Source: Micromonospora sp. AMSO31t (lineage in GTDB: Bacteria; Actinomycetota; Actinomycetes; Mycobacteriales; Micromonosporaceae). Taken from it: a stretch of DNA of 32,729 bases. This document shows, piece by piece, positions 16,526 to 24,252 of the stretch. The notes beneath the pieces are model-generated. The model ran no database searches and was not told the origin of the DNA. It saw only the letters and a list, made by a program, of their open reading frames with translations. The stretch's first letter is position 1, and every line of letters starts with the position of its first letter. The position numbers and the translations under genes were made by a program. The stretch covers positions 1 through 32,729 of the forward strand of contig NZ_WBKT01000058.1 in the NCBI RefSeq assembly GCF_008868175.1, read 5' to 3'.

Positions 16526-17802
16526 GCCAGGGCGACTGGCAGCACCGCCCGGTGCGACCGGGCGACCCGGTGCGGCCGGCGCCGCGGAACAGCGGCAGCC
16601 TGCTGGTCGACAACATCGGGGAGCTGGTCACCAACGACACCGGCGGCGGGGGCGGGCCGCTCGGCGTCCGCCGGGACGCCGCCGTGCTGGTCGAGGACGG
16701 GCAGGTGGCCTGGATCGGGCCGGCCCGGTACGCGCCGGCCGCCGACCGGCGCATCGACGCCGAGGGCGGCGCCGTGCTGCCCGGCTTCGTGGACAGCCAC
16801 GCCCACCTGGTCTTCGCGGGCGACCGGGCCGCCGAGTTCGCCGCCCGGATGGCCGGCGAGCCCTACACCGGGGGCGGCATCCGGACCACCGTCGGCGCCA
16901 CCCGGGCCGCCTCCGACGACCAGCTGCGGGACACCGTCCGGCGGCTGCGCGGCGAGGCCATGCGGCAGGGCACCACCACCGTCGAGATCAAGAGCGGGTA
17001 CGGGCTGACCGTCGCCGACGAGGCGCGCTCGCTGCGGATCGCCGCCGAGTTCACCGAGGACACCACGTTCCTCGGCGCGCACGTGGTCCCCGCCGAGTAC
17101 GCCGACCGCCCCGACGACTACGTGGGCATGGTGTGCGGGCCGATGCTGGCCGCCGCCGCGCCCCACGCCCGCTGGATCGACGTGTTCTGCGAGCGGGGCG
17201 CCTTCGACGTGGACCACGCCCGCGCGATCCTCGCCTGCGGGCAGGCCGTCGGGCTGGGCGTGCGGGTGCACGCCAACCAGCTCGGCCCCGGGCCGGGCGT
17301 GCAGCTGGGCGTGGAGCTGGGCGCGGCCAGCGTGGACCACTGCACCCACCTGTCCGACGCCGACATCGACGCGCTCGCGTCCCACCGGGTCGACTGCGTG
17401 TGCCCGGAGGGCCGGCACACCACCACGGTCGCCACCCTGCTGCCCGGCGCCGAGTTCTCCACCCGGTCGCCGTACCCGGACGCTCGCCGGCTGCTCGACG
17501 CGGGCGTCACCGTGGCCCTAGCCACCGACTGCAACCCCGGTTCGTCGTACACGTCGTCCATGCCGTTCTGCATCGCCCTCGCCGTACGCGAGATGCGGAT
17601 GACCCCGGCGGAGGCGGTGTGGGCCGCGACGGCCGGTGGCGCGGCGGCCCTGCGCCGCAGCGACGTGGGGCGGCTCGCGCGGGGCGCGCGGGCCGACCTG
17701 ATGATCCTCGACGCCCCGTCCCACCTGCACCTGGCCTACCGGCCGGGTGTCCCGCTGATCCGCCAGGTTCTGCACAACGGAGTGCCGCAATGTCGACCGT
17801 AG
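16522..17802 (+). CDS. hutI: Imidazolonepropionase
   Basis: This 426-residue metal-dependent amidohydrolase opens imidazolonepropionate to formiminoglutamate, the third step. The signature is PGFVDSHAHLVFAGDRAAEF (His93, His95). It is followed by TVEIKSGYGL, AHVVPAEYADRPDDYV, VHANQLGPGPGVQL, CPEGRHTTTVATLLPGAEF and ALATDCNPGSSYTSSM. GTG 16522 forms a GTGA overlap with the hutF stop. This start gives about 24 extra N-terminal residues before the usual family beginning (SLLVDNIGELVTND), so a slightly later start (GTG 16552 or 16570) is possible. Confidence 0.95.
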   Translation: MSQGDWQHRPVRPGDPVRPAPRNSGSLLVDNIGELVTNDTGGGGGPLGVRRDAAVLVEDGQVAWIGPARYAPAADRRIDAEGGAVLPGFVDSHAHLVFAGDRAAEFAARMAGEPYTGGGIRTTVGATRAASDDQLRDTVRRLRGEAMRQGTTTVEIKSGYGLTVADEARSLRIAAEFTEDTTFLGAHVVPAEYADRPDDYVGMVCGPMLAAAAPHARWIDVFCERGAFDVDHARAILACGQAVGLGVRVHANQLGPGPGVQLGVELGAASVDHCTHLSDADIDALASHRVDCVCPEGRHTTTVATLLPGAEFSTRSPYPDARRLLDAGVTVALATDCNPGSSYTSSMPFCIALAVREMRMTPAEAVWAATAGGAAALRRSDVGRLARGARADLMILDAPSHLHLAYRPGVPLIRQVLHNGVPQCRP

Positions 17803-19328
17803 TCATCCAGCCCACCGGGATCTCCCCCGCCGACGTGCTCGCCGTGGCCCGCGGCACCGCCAAGGTCGTCCTCGACCCCGCCACGGTGGAGGCGATGGCC
17901 ACCAGCCGGTCCATCGTGGACGGCATCGAGGCCGCCGGCCGGCCCGTGTACGGCGTCTCCACCGGTTTCGGGGCGCTCGCCAACACGTTCGTCGCGCCCG
18001 AGCGGCGGGCCGAGCTCCAGCACGCGCTGATCCGCTCGCACGCCGCCGGGGTGGGCGCGCCCATGCCCCGCGAGGTGGTGAGGGCCATGATGCTGCTGCG
18101 GGTGCGCTCGCTCGCCCTCGGCCGCTCCGGGGTCCGCCCGCTGGTCGCCGAGGCCCTCGTGGACCTGCTCAACCACGAGGTGACCCCGTGGGTGCCGGAG
18201 CACGGCTCCCTCGGTGCCTCCGGCGACCTGGCGCCGTTGGCGCACTGCGCGCTGGTGCTGCTCGGTGAGGGCTGGGTGCTCGGCCCGGCCGGCGACCGGA
18301 TCCCGGCCGGTGACGCGCTGCGCCGCGTCGGGCTGGAGCCGGTGGGGCTGGCCGCCAAGGAGGGGCTGGCGCTCATCAACGGCACCGACGGCATGCTGGG
18401 CATGCTGCTGCTGGCCGTCCACGACGCCCGGCACCTGTTCGCCATGGCCGACGTGACCGCCGCGCTGGCCATCGAGGCGATGCTCGGCTCGGAGCGGCCG
18501 TTCCTGCCCGAGCTGCACGCCATCCGGCCGCACCCGGGCCAGGCCGCCTCGGCCGCGAACATCCACAAGCTGCTGCAGAACTCGGCGGTGATGGACTCGC
18601 ACCGCGACGACCTGGCGCACGCCGTGCAGGACGCGTACTCGATGCGCTGCGCGCCGCAGGTGGCCGGCGCGGCCCGGGACACCCTCGACTTCGTCGAGGT
18701 GGTCGCCGGGCGGGAGCTGCTGTCGGTCGTGGACAACCCGGTGGTGCTGCCGGACGGGCGGGTCGAGTCGACCGGCAACTTCCACGGCGCGCCGCTCGGC
18801 TTCGCCGCCGACTACCTGGCCATCGCCGCGTCCGAGGTGGGTGCGATCGCCGAACGCCGGGTGGACCGGCTGCTCGACGTGACCCGCTCCCGGCAACTGC
18901 CGGCGTTCCTCTCCCCCGACGCCGGGGTCAACTCCGGCCTGATGATCGCCCAGTACACGGCCGCCGGCATCGTCGCGGAGAACCGCCGGCTCGCCGCGCC
19001 CGCCTCGGTCGACTCGCTGCCCACCAGCGGCATGCAGGAGGACCACGTCTCGATGGGCTGGGCGGCGACCAAGAAGCTGCGCACCGTGCTGGACAACCTG
19101 ACCAGCCTGCTGGCGGTCGAACTGCTGGCCGCCGTGCGCGGGCTCCAGCTCCGCGCCCCGCTGACCCCGTCGCCGGCCGGCCGGGCCGCGCTGGCCGCGC
19201 TCGGCGAGGCGATCGGCGAGCCGGGTCCGGACGTGTTCCTCGCCCCGCTCATGGAGGCGGCGCGGGAGGTCGTGCGTGGCCCCGGGCTCCGCACCGCCAT
19301 CGAGCGCGAGGTCGGCCCGCTGGGCTGA
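17790..19328 (+). CDS. hutH: Histidine ammonia-lyase
   Basis: This 512-residue enzyme deaminates L-histidine to urocanate, the first step. The self-cyclising MIO triad Ala143-Ser144-Gly145 lies in GSLGASGDLAPLAH at the canonical position. Catalytic Tyr54 is in VYGVSTGFG, and LINGTDGML and QDAYSMRCAPQV are also conserved. ATG 17790 overlaps hutI by 13 bp and has CGGAG upstream. It is the last gene of the operon, so the first pathway enzyme is encoded last; a long hairpin follows the stop. Confidence 0.97.
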   Translation: MSTVVIQPTGISPADVLAVARGTAKVVLDPATVEAMATSRSIVDGIEAAGRPVYGVSTGFGALANTFVAPERRAELQHALIRSHAAGVGAPMPREVVRAMMLLRVRSLALGRSGVRPLVAEALVDLLNHEVTPWVPEHGSLGASGDLAPLAHCALVLLGEGWVLGPAGDRIPAGDALRRVGLEPVGLAAKEGLALINGTDGMLGMLLLAVHDARHLFAMADVTAALAIEAMLGSERPFLPELHAIRPHPGQAASAANIHKLLQNSAVMDSHRDDLAHAVQDAYSMRCAPQVAGAARDTLDFVEVVAGRELLSVVDNPVVLPDGRVESTGNFHGAPLGFAADYLAIAASEVGAIAERRVDRLLDVTRSRQLPAFLSPDAGVNSGLMIAQYTAAGIVAENRRLAAPASVDSLPTSGMQEDHVSMGWAATKKLRTVLDNLTSLLAVELLAAVRGLQLRAPLTPSPAGRAALAALGEAIGEPGPDVFLAPLMEAAREVVRGPGLRTAIEREVGPLG

Positions 19329-19333
19329 GGTCG

Positions 19334-19408
19334 GCGCCTCGATCGCTGACGGCTCAGCCACCGGTCCGGCGGCGTGTCCGGTCCTCCGCCCGTCAGCGAT
19401 CGGGGCGC
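19334..19408. terminator. Bidirectional hairpin terminator between hutH and rdgB
   Basis: Arms 19334-19352 and 19390-19408 are complementary over 19 positions with one G-U pair; the core is CGATCGCTGACGG against CCGTCAGCGATCG. The 37-nt loop contains a second smaller hairpin (ACCGG/CCGGT). It lies between convergent genes and has no T-tract, as is usual for high-GC actinobacterial terminators. Confidence 0.8.
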
Positions 19409-19417
19409 GGGTTCACG

Positions 19418-20035
19418 TCAGGTGGCCGGCGGGAGCACCTTGGCGACCAGCTTGGCCAGCTCCCGCAGCGCCTTGCCCCGGTGGCTGACCGCGTCCTTCT
19501 CCTCCGGGGTCAGCTCCGCGTTGGTCCGCTCCTGCCCGTCGCCCAGGAAGATCGGGTCGTAGCCGAAGCCGCCGTCGCCGCGCGGGGCGCGCAGCAGGCG
19601 GCCCGGCTGCCGGCCGTCGACCAGGTGCTCCTTGCCGCTGGGAAGCACCAGCGCCACCGTGCAGACGAAGGCGGCGCCCCGGTGCTCGTCCGGCAGGTCG
19701 GCGATCTGGTCCAGCACGAGCTGGAAGTTGGCCTGGTCGTCGCCGTGCCGGCCGGCCCAGCGGGCGCTGAACACGCCCGGCATGCCGTTGAGGGCGTCCA
19801 CCACCAGGCCCGAGTCGTCGGCGATGGTGGGCAGGCCGGTCCGCCGGCAGCCCTCCCGGGCCTTGATGAGCGCGTTCTCGCCGAAGGTCAGGCCCGACTC
19901 CGGCAGCTCCGGGTATTCCTCGACGTCGTCCAGGCCGAGCAGGGCGATCCGGTGGGCGCCGAGCGCACCGTCGAGGATCCGCTGCAGCTCGACGAGCTTC
20001 TTCCGGTTGCGGGTGGCCAGGAGCACGCTGTTCAT
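19418..20035 (-). CDS. rdgB: RdgB/HAM1 family non-canonical purine NTP pyrophosphatase
   Basis: This 205-residue cytosolic enzyme hydrolyses XTP, dITP and related purine triphosphates to monophosphates, cleaning the nucleotide pool. Visible motifs are LLATRNRKKLVEL (5-17), TFGENALIKAREG (50-62), IADDSGLVVDALNGMPG (71-87), SARWAG and GGFGYDPIF, with a C-terminal SHRGKALREL. ATG at 20035 is chosen because GGAAGG is 8 nt upstream; a TTG at 20041 is in frame but worse placed. It follows rph closely, the arrangement of Rv1340-Rv1341. The ribosome site sits inside a duplicated copy of the rph tail. Confidence 0.95.
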   Translation of the reverse strand: MNSVLLATRNRKKLVELQRILDGALGAHRIALLGLDDVEEYPELPESGLTFGENALIKAREGCRRTGLPTIADDSGLVVDALNGMPGVFSARWAGRHGDDQANFQLVLDQIADLPDEHRGAAFVCTVALVLPSGKEHLVDGRQPGRLLRAPRGDGGFGYDPIFLGDGQERTNAELTPEEKDAVSHRGKALRELAKLVAKVLPPAT

Positions 20036-20102
20036 GTTCAACGCCTTCCGCTGCGCGTCAGCCAGTTCATCAGTTCAGTGCCTTCCGCTGCGCGTCGGCC
20101 AG
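20036..20102 (-). repeat. Imperfect tandem repeat at the rph end / rdgB leader
   Basis: The 30 bp at 20036-20065 repeat those at 20073-20102 with 27 identities, offset 37 bp. The second copy encodes the last residues of RNase PH (ADAQRKALN). The first lies after the rph stop and supplies the GGAAGG ribosome site of rdgB. The arrangement looks like a small tandem duplication of the rph 3' end. Confidence 0.8.
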
Positions 20103-20795
20103 GTCCAGGCAGCCCGCCACGCCCAGGTCGAGCAGGGCGTCCAGCTGCTCCCGGGCGAAGACGCCGGCCTCGCCCGTCCCCTGCACCTCGACGAAGTCAC
20201 CCGTCCCCGTGCAGACCACGTTCATGTCGACCTCGGCCGCCACGTCCTCCTCGTAGCAGAGGTCGAGTCGCGGCTCCCCGGCGATGATGCCGACGCTGAC
20301 CGCGGCCACCGACCGGTGCATCACCTTCTCCACCTTGCCCGCCAGAGCCTTGCGCTCGGCGAGCCAGGTGACCGCGTCGTGCAGCGCCACGTACGCGCCC
20401 GTGATGGCGGCCGTCCGGGTGCCGCCGTCGGCCTGGAGCACGTCGCAGTCGAGCACCACCGAGTTCTCGCCGAGCGCCTTCAGGTCGACGCAGGCCCGCA
20501 GGCTGCGGCCGATGAGCCGGGAGATCTCGTGGGTCCGGCCACCGACCCTCCCCTTGACGCTCTCCCGGTCCGAGCGGGTGTTCGTGGCCCGGGGCAGCAT
20601 CGCGTACTCGGCGGTCACCCAGCCGAGCCCGGAGCCCTTGCGCCAGCGGGGCACGCCCTCGGTCACGCTGGCCGTGCAGAGCACCCGGGTCGCGCCGAAC
20701 TCGACGAGCACCGAGCCCTCCGGGTGAGTGCTCCAGCCCCGGGTCAGGGTCACCGGTCGGAGTTGGTCGGGCCGCCGCCCGTCAGGTCGTGCCAT
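20070..20795 (-). CDS. rph: Ribonuclease PH
   Basis: This 241-residue phosphorolytic 3'-5' exoribonuclease trims tRNA 3' ends. It begins RPDGRRPDQLRPVTLTRGW, continues GWVTAEYAMLPRATNTR and RTHEISRLIGRSLRA, has the phosphate-binding LQADGGTRTAAITGAYVA and ends VQGTGEAGVFAREQLDALL. Length is typical. ATG 20795 lies 6 nt after a TAGGGT -10 (20807-20802), so it may also be transcribed as a leaderless mRNA in addition to read-through from the MBL gene upstream. Confidence 0.97.
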   Translation of the reverse strand: MARPDGRRPDQLRPVTLTRGWSTHPEGSVLVEFGATRVLCTASVTEGVPRWRKGSGLGWVTAEYAMLPRATNTRSDRESVKGRVGGRTHEISRLIGRSLRACVDLKALGENSVVLDCDVLQADGGTRTAAITGAYVALHDAVTWLAERKALAGKVEKVMHRSVAAVSVGIIAGEPRLDLCYEEDVAAEVDMNVVCTGTGDFVEVQGTGEAGVFAREQLDALLDLGVAGCLDLADAQRKALN

Positions 20796-20801
20796 CCCTG
20801 C

Positions 20802-20807
20802 ACCCTA
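20802..20807 (-). promoter_or_regulatory. -10 hexamer for leaderless rph
   Basis: TAGGGT on the minus strand (20807-20802) fits TANNNT and is followed by 6 nt before the rph ATG. No clear -35 was found. GCAGGG immediately before the ATG is too close to act as a normal ribosome site. Confidence 0.4.
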
Positions 20808-20846
20808 TGCGGTGCCGTGATCGAACCGCCCCCGGGTGCCCACCGT

Positions 20847-21293
20847 TCAGTCGTGCCAGCCGACGCTCAGCGTCACGGTGACCGAACCGTCGACGCTGCT
20901 CCTCCCGCTGCGGGGAAGGACGCTGACCACGCTGGCGGTCATCGAGAAGCCGTCGCGCTTCCAGGTGAAGACGCCGCAGGTCGGGATGCCGGGGTCGGCC
21001 AGACAGGTCCGCATCCGGTCCACGGCGATGGGCAGGCCGGCGTTGGCCAGCCACGCCTGGAGGCTCTGCGCCACGTCGACCGGGCAGGCGCCCCGCTGGC
21101 AGACGAGCTTGTAGGTGGCGCCGGCCGTGTTCTCGTCCGCCGCGACGCCGGAACTCGTGAAGCCGGCGGGCACACCGGCGTCGTCGACCATCTCCGTGCG
21201 CTGCTCCTGCAGCTGGCGGGGCTGGTACCACCCGTTGTAGGTGAAGGCGCCGCAGCAGCAGAGCCCGAGCAGCAGCGCGCCGACGGCGAGCAC
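20847..21293 (-). CDS. Small membrane-anchored or secreted protein of unknown function
   Basis: This 148-residue protein starts almost directly with a hydrophobic segment rich in Leu and three adjacent Cys (LLLGLCCCGAF), followed by a polar region. The exported part has four further Cys (VCQRGACPVD; TCLADPGIPTCGVF), which could form disulfides, and ends with a beta-rich Ser/Val stretch. The Cys cluster does not fit a standard lipobox (Leu at -1). GTG 21293 is the only reasonable start because the frame is closed at 21318-21320, where the preceding MBL gene's stop also lies; translation may reinitiate from it. No family is recognised. It sits between the MBL and rph genes. Confidence 0.65.
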   Translation of the reverse strand: MLAVGALLLGLCCCGAFTYNGWYQPRQLQEQRTEMVDDAGVPAGFTSSGVAADENTAGATYKLVCQRGACPVDVAQSLQAWLANAGLPIAVDRMRTCLADPGIPTCGVFTWKRDGFSMTASVVSVLPRSGRSSVDGSVTVTLSVGWHD

Positions 21294-21317
21294 GAAGACC
21301 GCCGTCGGCCAGGGCCG

Positions 21318-22064
21318 TCAGACGTCGTACGAGGCGCCGGCGCGGACCACCTCGAGCGGCCCGGTGTACGCCCCGGCCGCCGACTCCACGGTGTGCGACT
21401 CACTGCCCCAGGCGGGGACGAGGTGGGTGAGCAGCAGCCGGCCCACCCCCGCCTTGGTGGCCGCCTCGCCGGCCTCCCGGCCGGTCAGGTGCAGGTCCGG
21501 TGGGTTGTCCACCCCGTCCATGTAGCTGGCCTCGCAGAGGAACACGTCGGCGCCCTGGGCGAGGCGCAGCAGCGCGTCGCAGGGTGCGGTGTCCGCCGAA
21601 TAGCAGAACACCCGGCCGCCGTGCTCCAGCCGCACCCCGTACGTCTCGACCGGGTGGTTCATCCGGTCGACCGTGACGGTGAACGGGCCGATCGGGAAGG
21701 TGCCCGGCTGCAGGCCGTAGAACTGGTACACGTCCTCCACCGAGCCCTCCTCCTGCCCGTACGCGCTGGCCAGCCGGTCCGGCGCGCCGGAGGGGGCGTA
21801 CATCGGCAGGGGCGGGTACGGGCCGTCCGGGGCGTACCGGCGCACCACCACGTAGGACACCGCGTCGAACATGTGGTCGCAGTGCAGGTGGGTGAGGAGG
21901 ATGGCGTCGGGGGCGTGCAGCCCGACGTAGCGCTGGAGCGTGGAGAGCGAACCCACCCCGAAGTCGATCAGGAGCCGGAACCCGTCGGCCTCCATCAGGT
22001 AGGCGGAGCAGGGAGACTCGGGCCCGGGGAAGCTGCCCGCGCACCCCAGGACGGTCAGTCGCAT
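21318..22064 (-). CDS. MBL-fold metallo-hydrolase, Rv1339-like phosphodiesterase
   Basis: This 248-residue protein of the metallo-beta-lactamase superfamily begins MRLTVLGCAGSFPGPESPCSA. The dimetal motif is THLHCDH (58-64). Other ligand regions are NHPVETYGVRL, CYSADTAPCD and LLTHLVPAW. Layout is of the RNase Z/class II cyclic phosphodiesterase branch. In M. tuberculosis the gene at this syntenic position (Rv1339, upstream of rphA) is reported as an atypical class II cAMP phosphodiesterase, so hydrolysis of a cyclic nucleotide is the best guess. GAGG is 7 nt before ATG 22064. No ribosome site or start is shared with cysM, from which it is separated by a terminator. Confidence 0.85.
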   Translation of the reverse strand: MRLTVLGCAGSFPGPESPCSAYLMEADGFRLLIDFGVGSLSTLQRYVGLHAPDAILLTHLHCDHMFDAVSYVVVRRYAPDGPYPPLPMYAPSGAPDRLASAYGQEEGSVEDVYQFYGLQPGTFPIGPFTVTVDRMNHPVETYGVRLEHGGRVFCYSADTAPCDALLRLAQGADVFLCEASYMDGVDNPPDLHLTGREAGEAATKAGVGRLLLTHLVPAWGSESHTVESAAGAYTGPLEVVRAGASYDV

Positions 22065-22239
22065 CCGGTCGCCTCGATCTCACGCTCGGTAGTCGACACG
22101 CCGGCGGTCGCCCCGCCGATGATCACTACCGACGCGTTCGCCACGCTGCGCAGCCTACGCGTCGGCCTGGTCGGGCAAGAATCATCTGCCGGAAGTTGTC
22201 ATCAACGTGACACCCGCACACATCCGGTCCTGGGAGGTA

Positions 22240-22282
22240 ACGGTCGGTTCGGTCTGCGGCGTGCGCAGACCGAACCGACCGT
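22240..22282 (-). terminator. Strong hairpin terminator after cysM
   Basis: A perfect 19-bp inverted repeat (22240-22258 and 22264-22282) with a 5-nt loop starts 7 bp beyond the cysM stop. It separates the mec-cysO-cysM group from the MBL-rph-rdgB group. The remaining 22065-22239 contains no gene and should carry the MBL promoter; no clear -35/-10 pair was identified. Confidence 0.85.
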
Positions 22283-22289
22283 CGCGCCG

Positions 22290-23255
22290 TCAGGCCCAGA
22301 GCTGCCCCTCCAGGGCGTCCTCGGCGTCCGCGAGGGTGCCGCCGTACGCCCCGGTCGACAGGTACTTCCAGCCGCCGTCGGCGACCACGAAGGCCACGTC
22401 GGCGCGGCGGCCGTCACGGACCGCCTCGTGCGCCACCGCGAGGGCGGCGTGCAGGATCGCCCCGGTGGAGAAACCGGCGAAGATCCCCTCCACCTCGACG
22501 AGCTGCCGGGTACGCAGCACCGCGTCCCGGGTGCCCACCGAGAAGCGCCGGGAGAGCACGGTGGCGTCGTACAGCTCGGGCACGTAGCCCTCGTCGATGT
22601 TGCGCAGCCCGTAGACCAGCTCGCCGTAGCGGGGCTCGGCGGCGACGACCTGGATGCCGTCGACCTTCTCCCGCAGGTAGCGCCCCGTGCCCATCAGGGT
22701 GCCGGTGGTGCCCAGGCCGGCCACGAAGTGGGTGATGGTCGGCAGGTCGTGCAGCAGCTCCGGCCCGGTCGTCTCGTAGTGCGCCCGGGCGTTCGCCTCG
22801 TTGCCGTACTGGAAGAGCATCACCCAGTCGGGGTGCTCGGCGGCGATCTCCTTGGCGGTGGCGACGGCCTGGTTCGAGCCGCCCGCCGCCGGCGAGAAGA
22901 TGATCTCGGCGCCGTACATCCGGAGCAGCTGGACCCGCTCGGTGGAGACGTTCTCCGGCATCACGCAGACCAGCCGGTAGCCGCGCAGCTTGGCCACCAT
23001 GGCGAGCGAGATGCCGGTGTTGCCGCTGGTCGGCTCCAGGATCGTGTCGCCGGGACGGAGCCGGCCGGCCTCCTCGGCCGCGCGGACCATGAACAGGGCC
23101 GCCCGGTCCTTGATGCTGCCGGTCGGGTTCCGGTCCTCCAGCTTCGCCCACAGGCGCACCGGCGGCGCCCCGTCGGGGACCGTCGGCGAGAGCCGCGGCA
23201 GCCCGACCAGGGGCGTGCCGCCGCTCGCGTCGAGCAGGCTGTCGTACCGCGCCAT
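22290..23255 (-). CDS. cysM: O-phosphoserine sulfhydrylase (CysO-dependent cysteine synthase)
   Basis: This 321-residue PLP enzyme joins O-phosphoserine-derived aminoacrylate with CysO thiocarboxylate to make CysO-cysteine. PLP lysine is Lys49 in NPTGSIKDR; the aminoacrylate loop is TSGNTGIS and the phosphate loop GLGTTGTLMG. VAAEPRYGELVYGLRN includes Arg218, equivalent to M. tuberculosis CysM Arg220, which selects O-phosphoserine over O-acetylserine. The C-terminus ends EGQLWA exactly as in the mycobacterial enzyme. ATG 23255 follows the cysO stop by 14 bp. Confidence 0.96.
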   Translation of the reverse strand: MARYDSLLDASGGTPLVGLPRLSPTVPDGAPPVRLWAKLEDRNPTGSIKDRAALFMVRAAEEAGRLRPGDTILEPTSGNTGISLAMVAKLRGYRLVCVMPENVSTERVQLLRMYGAEIIFSPAAGGSNQAVATAKEIAAEHPDWVMLFQYGNEANARAHYETTGPELLHDLPTITHFVAGLGTTGTLMGTGRYLREKVDGIQVVAAEPRYGELVYGLRNIDEGYVPELYDATVLSRRFSVGTRDAVLRTRQLVEVEGIFAGFSTGAILHAALAVAHEAVRDGRRADVAFVVADGGWKYLSTGAYGGTLADAEDALEGQLWA

Positions 23256-23269
23256 GCCGCCGACCGCCC

Positions 23270-23641
23270 TCAGCGGGCGGTGACGGACGCGCGGGGACCG
23301 GCGATCGCGGCCGCGGCCGCGGCGGCACTGTGCTGGGCGATCGCCGCGGCGGCGGCGAAGCCGAACGCGCCACCGGCCACGGCCGGCAGGATGGTGACGC
23401 TGTCGCCGTCGTTCAGCTTGGCGTCGAGCGCGCCGAGGAAGCGTACGTCCTCGTCGTTGACGTAGACGTTGACGAACCGGTGCAGGGCGCCGGCGTCGGT
23501 GACCAGCCGGGCCCGCAGGCCGGCGTGCCGGGAGTCCAGGTCGACGAGCAGGTCGCCCAGGGTGTCGCCGCTGCCCTCGACGACCTTCGCGCCGCCGGTG
23601 TAGCTGCGCAGGATGGTGGGGATGCGAACCTCGATGGCCAT
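23270..23641 (-). CDS. cysO: CysO sulfur-carrier protein with C-terminal extension
   Basis: This 123-residue ubiquitin-like MoaD/ThiS protein carries sulfur as a C-terminal thiocarboxylate for cysteine synthesis. Residues 1-91 match mycobacterial CysO closely (VRIPTILR, HRFVNVYVNDEDVRF, DGDSVTILPAVAGG). In M. tuberculosis the protein stops at that Gly-Gly, but here the frame continues 32 residues: AFGF, then Ala-rich sequence, ending ASVTAR. The extension must be removed before the glycine can be activated; the neighbouring JAMM protease Mec is the obvious candidate. The long frame brings its stop to within 14 bp of cysM, consistent with a genuine coding end. ATG 23641 has GGAG about 11 nt upstream. 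Confidence 0.9.
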   Translation of the reverse strand: MAIEVRIPTILRSYTGGAKVVEGSGDTLGDLLVDLDSRHAGLRARLVTDAGALHRFVNVYVNDEDVRFLGALDAKLNDGDSVTILPAVAGGAFGFAAAAAIAQHSAAAAAAAIAGPRASVTAR

Positions 23642-23711
23642 GATGTCTCGTGCTCCTTGTTCGGGTCGTGCCAGGTGACGGGAAGAAGAAAGGTGTGCCG
23701 GCGCTGGAAGG

Positions 23712-24197
23712 TCAGCGGTCGGAACACTCGTAGTCGACCGTCGCCGGGCTCTGCCCGAACATGTAGGACTGGACGGCGTGCGGGTCCACGGCAGCCACGA
23801 TCTCGACCGGCTCCTCGGTGACCACGCCGTCGACGATCCGGAAGGAGCGGATCTCCTCGGTGTCGGGCTCGCGGGTCGAGACGAGCAGGTAGTGCGCACC
23901 CGGCTCCCCGGCGAAGGACACGTCCGTGCGGGACGGGTAGGCCTCCGTCGCGGTGTGCGAGTGGTAGATGACGACCGGCTCCTCGTCGCGGTCGTCCATC
24001 TCCCGCCATACCCGCAACTGCTCCATCGAGTCGAACTCGTAGAAGGTCATGGAGCGGGCGGCGTTGTCCATCGGGATGTGCCGGGTGGGGGTGTCGCTGC
24101 CGGCGGGACCGGCGACCACGCCGCACGCCTCGTCCGGGTGGTCCCGACGCGCGTGGGCCACGATCGCGTCGATGATCGACCGGTCGATGCTCAGCAC
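23712..24197 (-). CDS. mec: JAMM/Mov34 metalloprotease for CysO (Mec)
   Basis: This 161-residue zinc peptidase releases cysteine from the CysO-cysteine adduct. The JAMM signature H-x-H-x(7)-S-x(2)-D-like is seen in YHSHTATEAYPSRTD (His79, His81, Asp92), and Glu23 lies in PDEACGVVAG. Length and termini fit the Rv1334 type. ATG 24197 is 55 nt below the DUF2017 gene and its stop is 70 nt above cysO, giving the standard mec-cysO-cysM order. Related JAMM enzymes also trim residues after Gly-Gly in sulfur carriers, relevant to the extended CysO next door. Confidence 0.95.
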   Translation of the reverse strand: MLSIDRSIIDAIVAHARRDHPDEACGVVAGPAGSDTPTRHIPMDNAARSMTFYEFDSMEQLRVWREMDDRDEEPVVIYHSHTATEAYPSRTDVSFAGEPGAHYLLVSTREPDTEEIRSFRIVDGVVTEEPVEIVAAVDPHAVQSYMFGQSPATVDYECSDR

Positions 24198-24252
24198 GCC
24201 GCCAAGCCTAGCCCCTGGCCGTCTCGGGCCGCGAGGTGGCGGCCGTCACGAC

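Noticed and set aside
14687..17418. Long minus-strand frames opposite hutF and hutI
   Set aside because: They are antisense to genes with intact catalytic motifs and have shadow-frame composition.
23270..23365. CysO extension as a frameshift or pseudogene sign
   Set aside because: The frame is continuous, the CysO core is fully conserved and the stop is close to the cysM start; a sequencing error cannot be excluded but nothing in the sequence shows one.
19632..23465. Plus-strand frame of 1277 residues across rdgB, rph, MBL and cysM
   Set aside because: It is antisense to several confidently identified genes and crosses two terminators; no family motif was seen in it.
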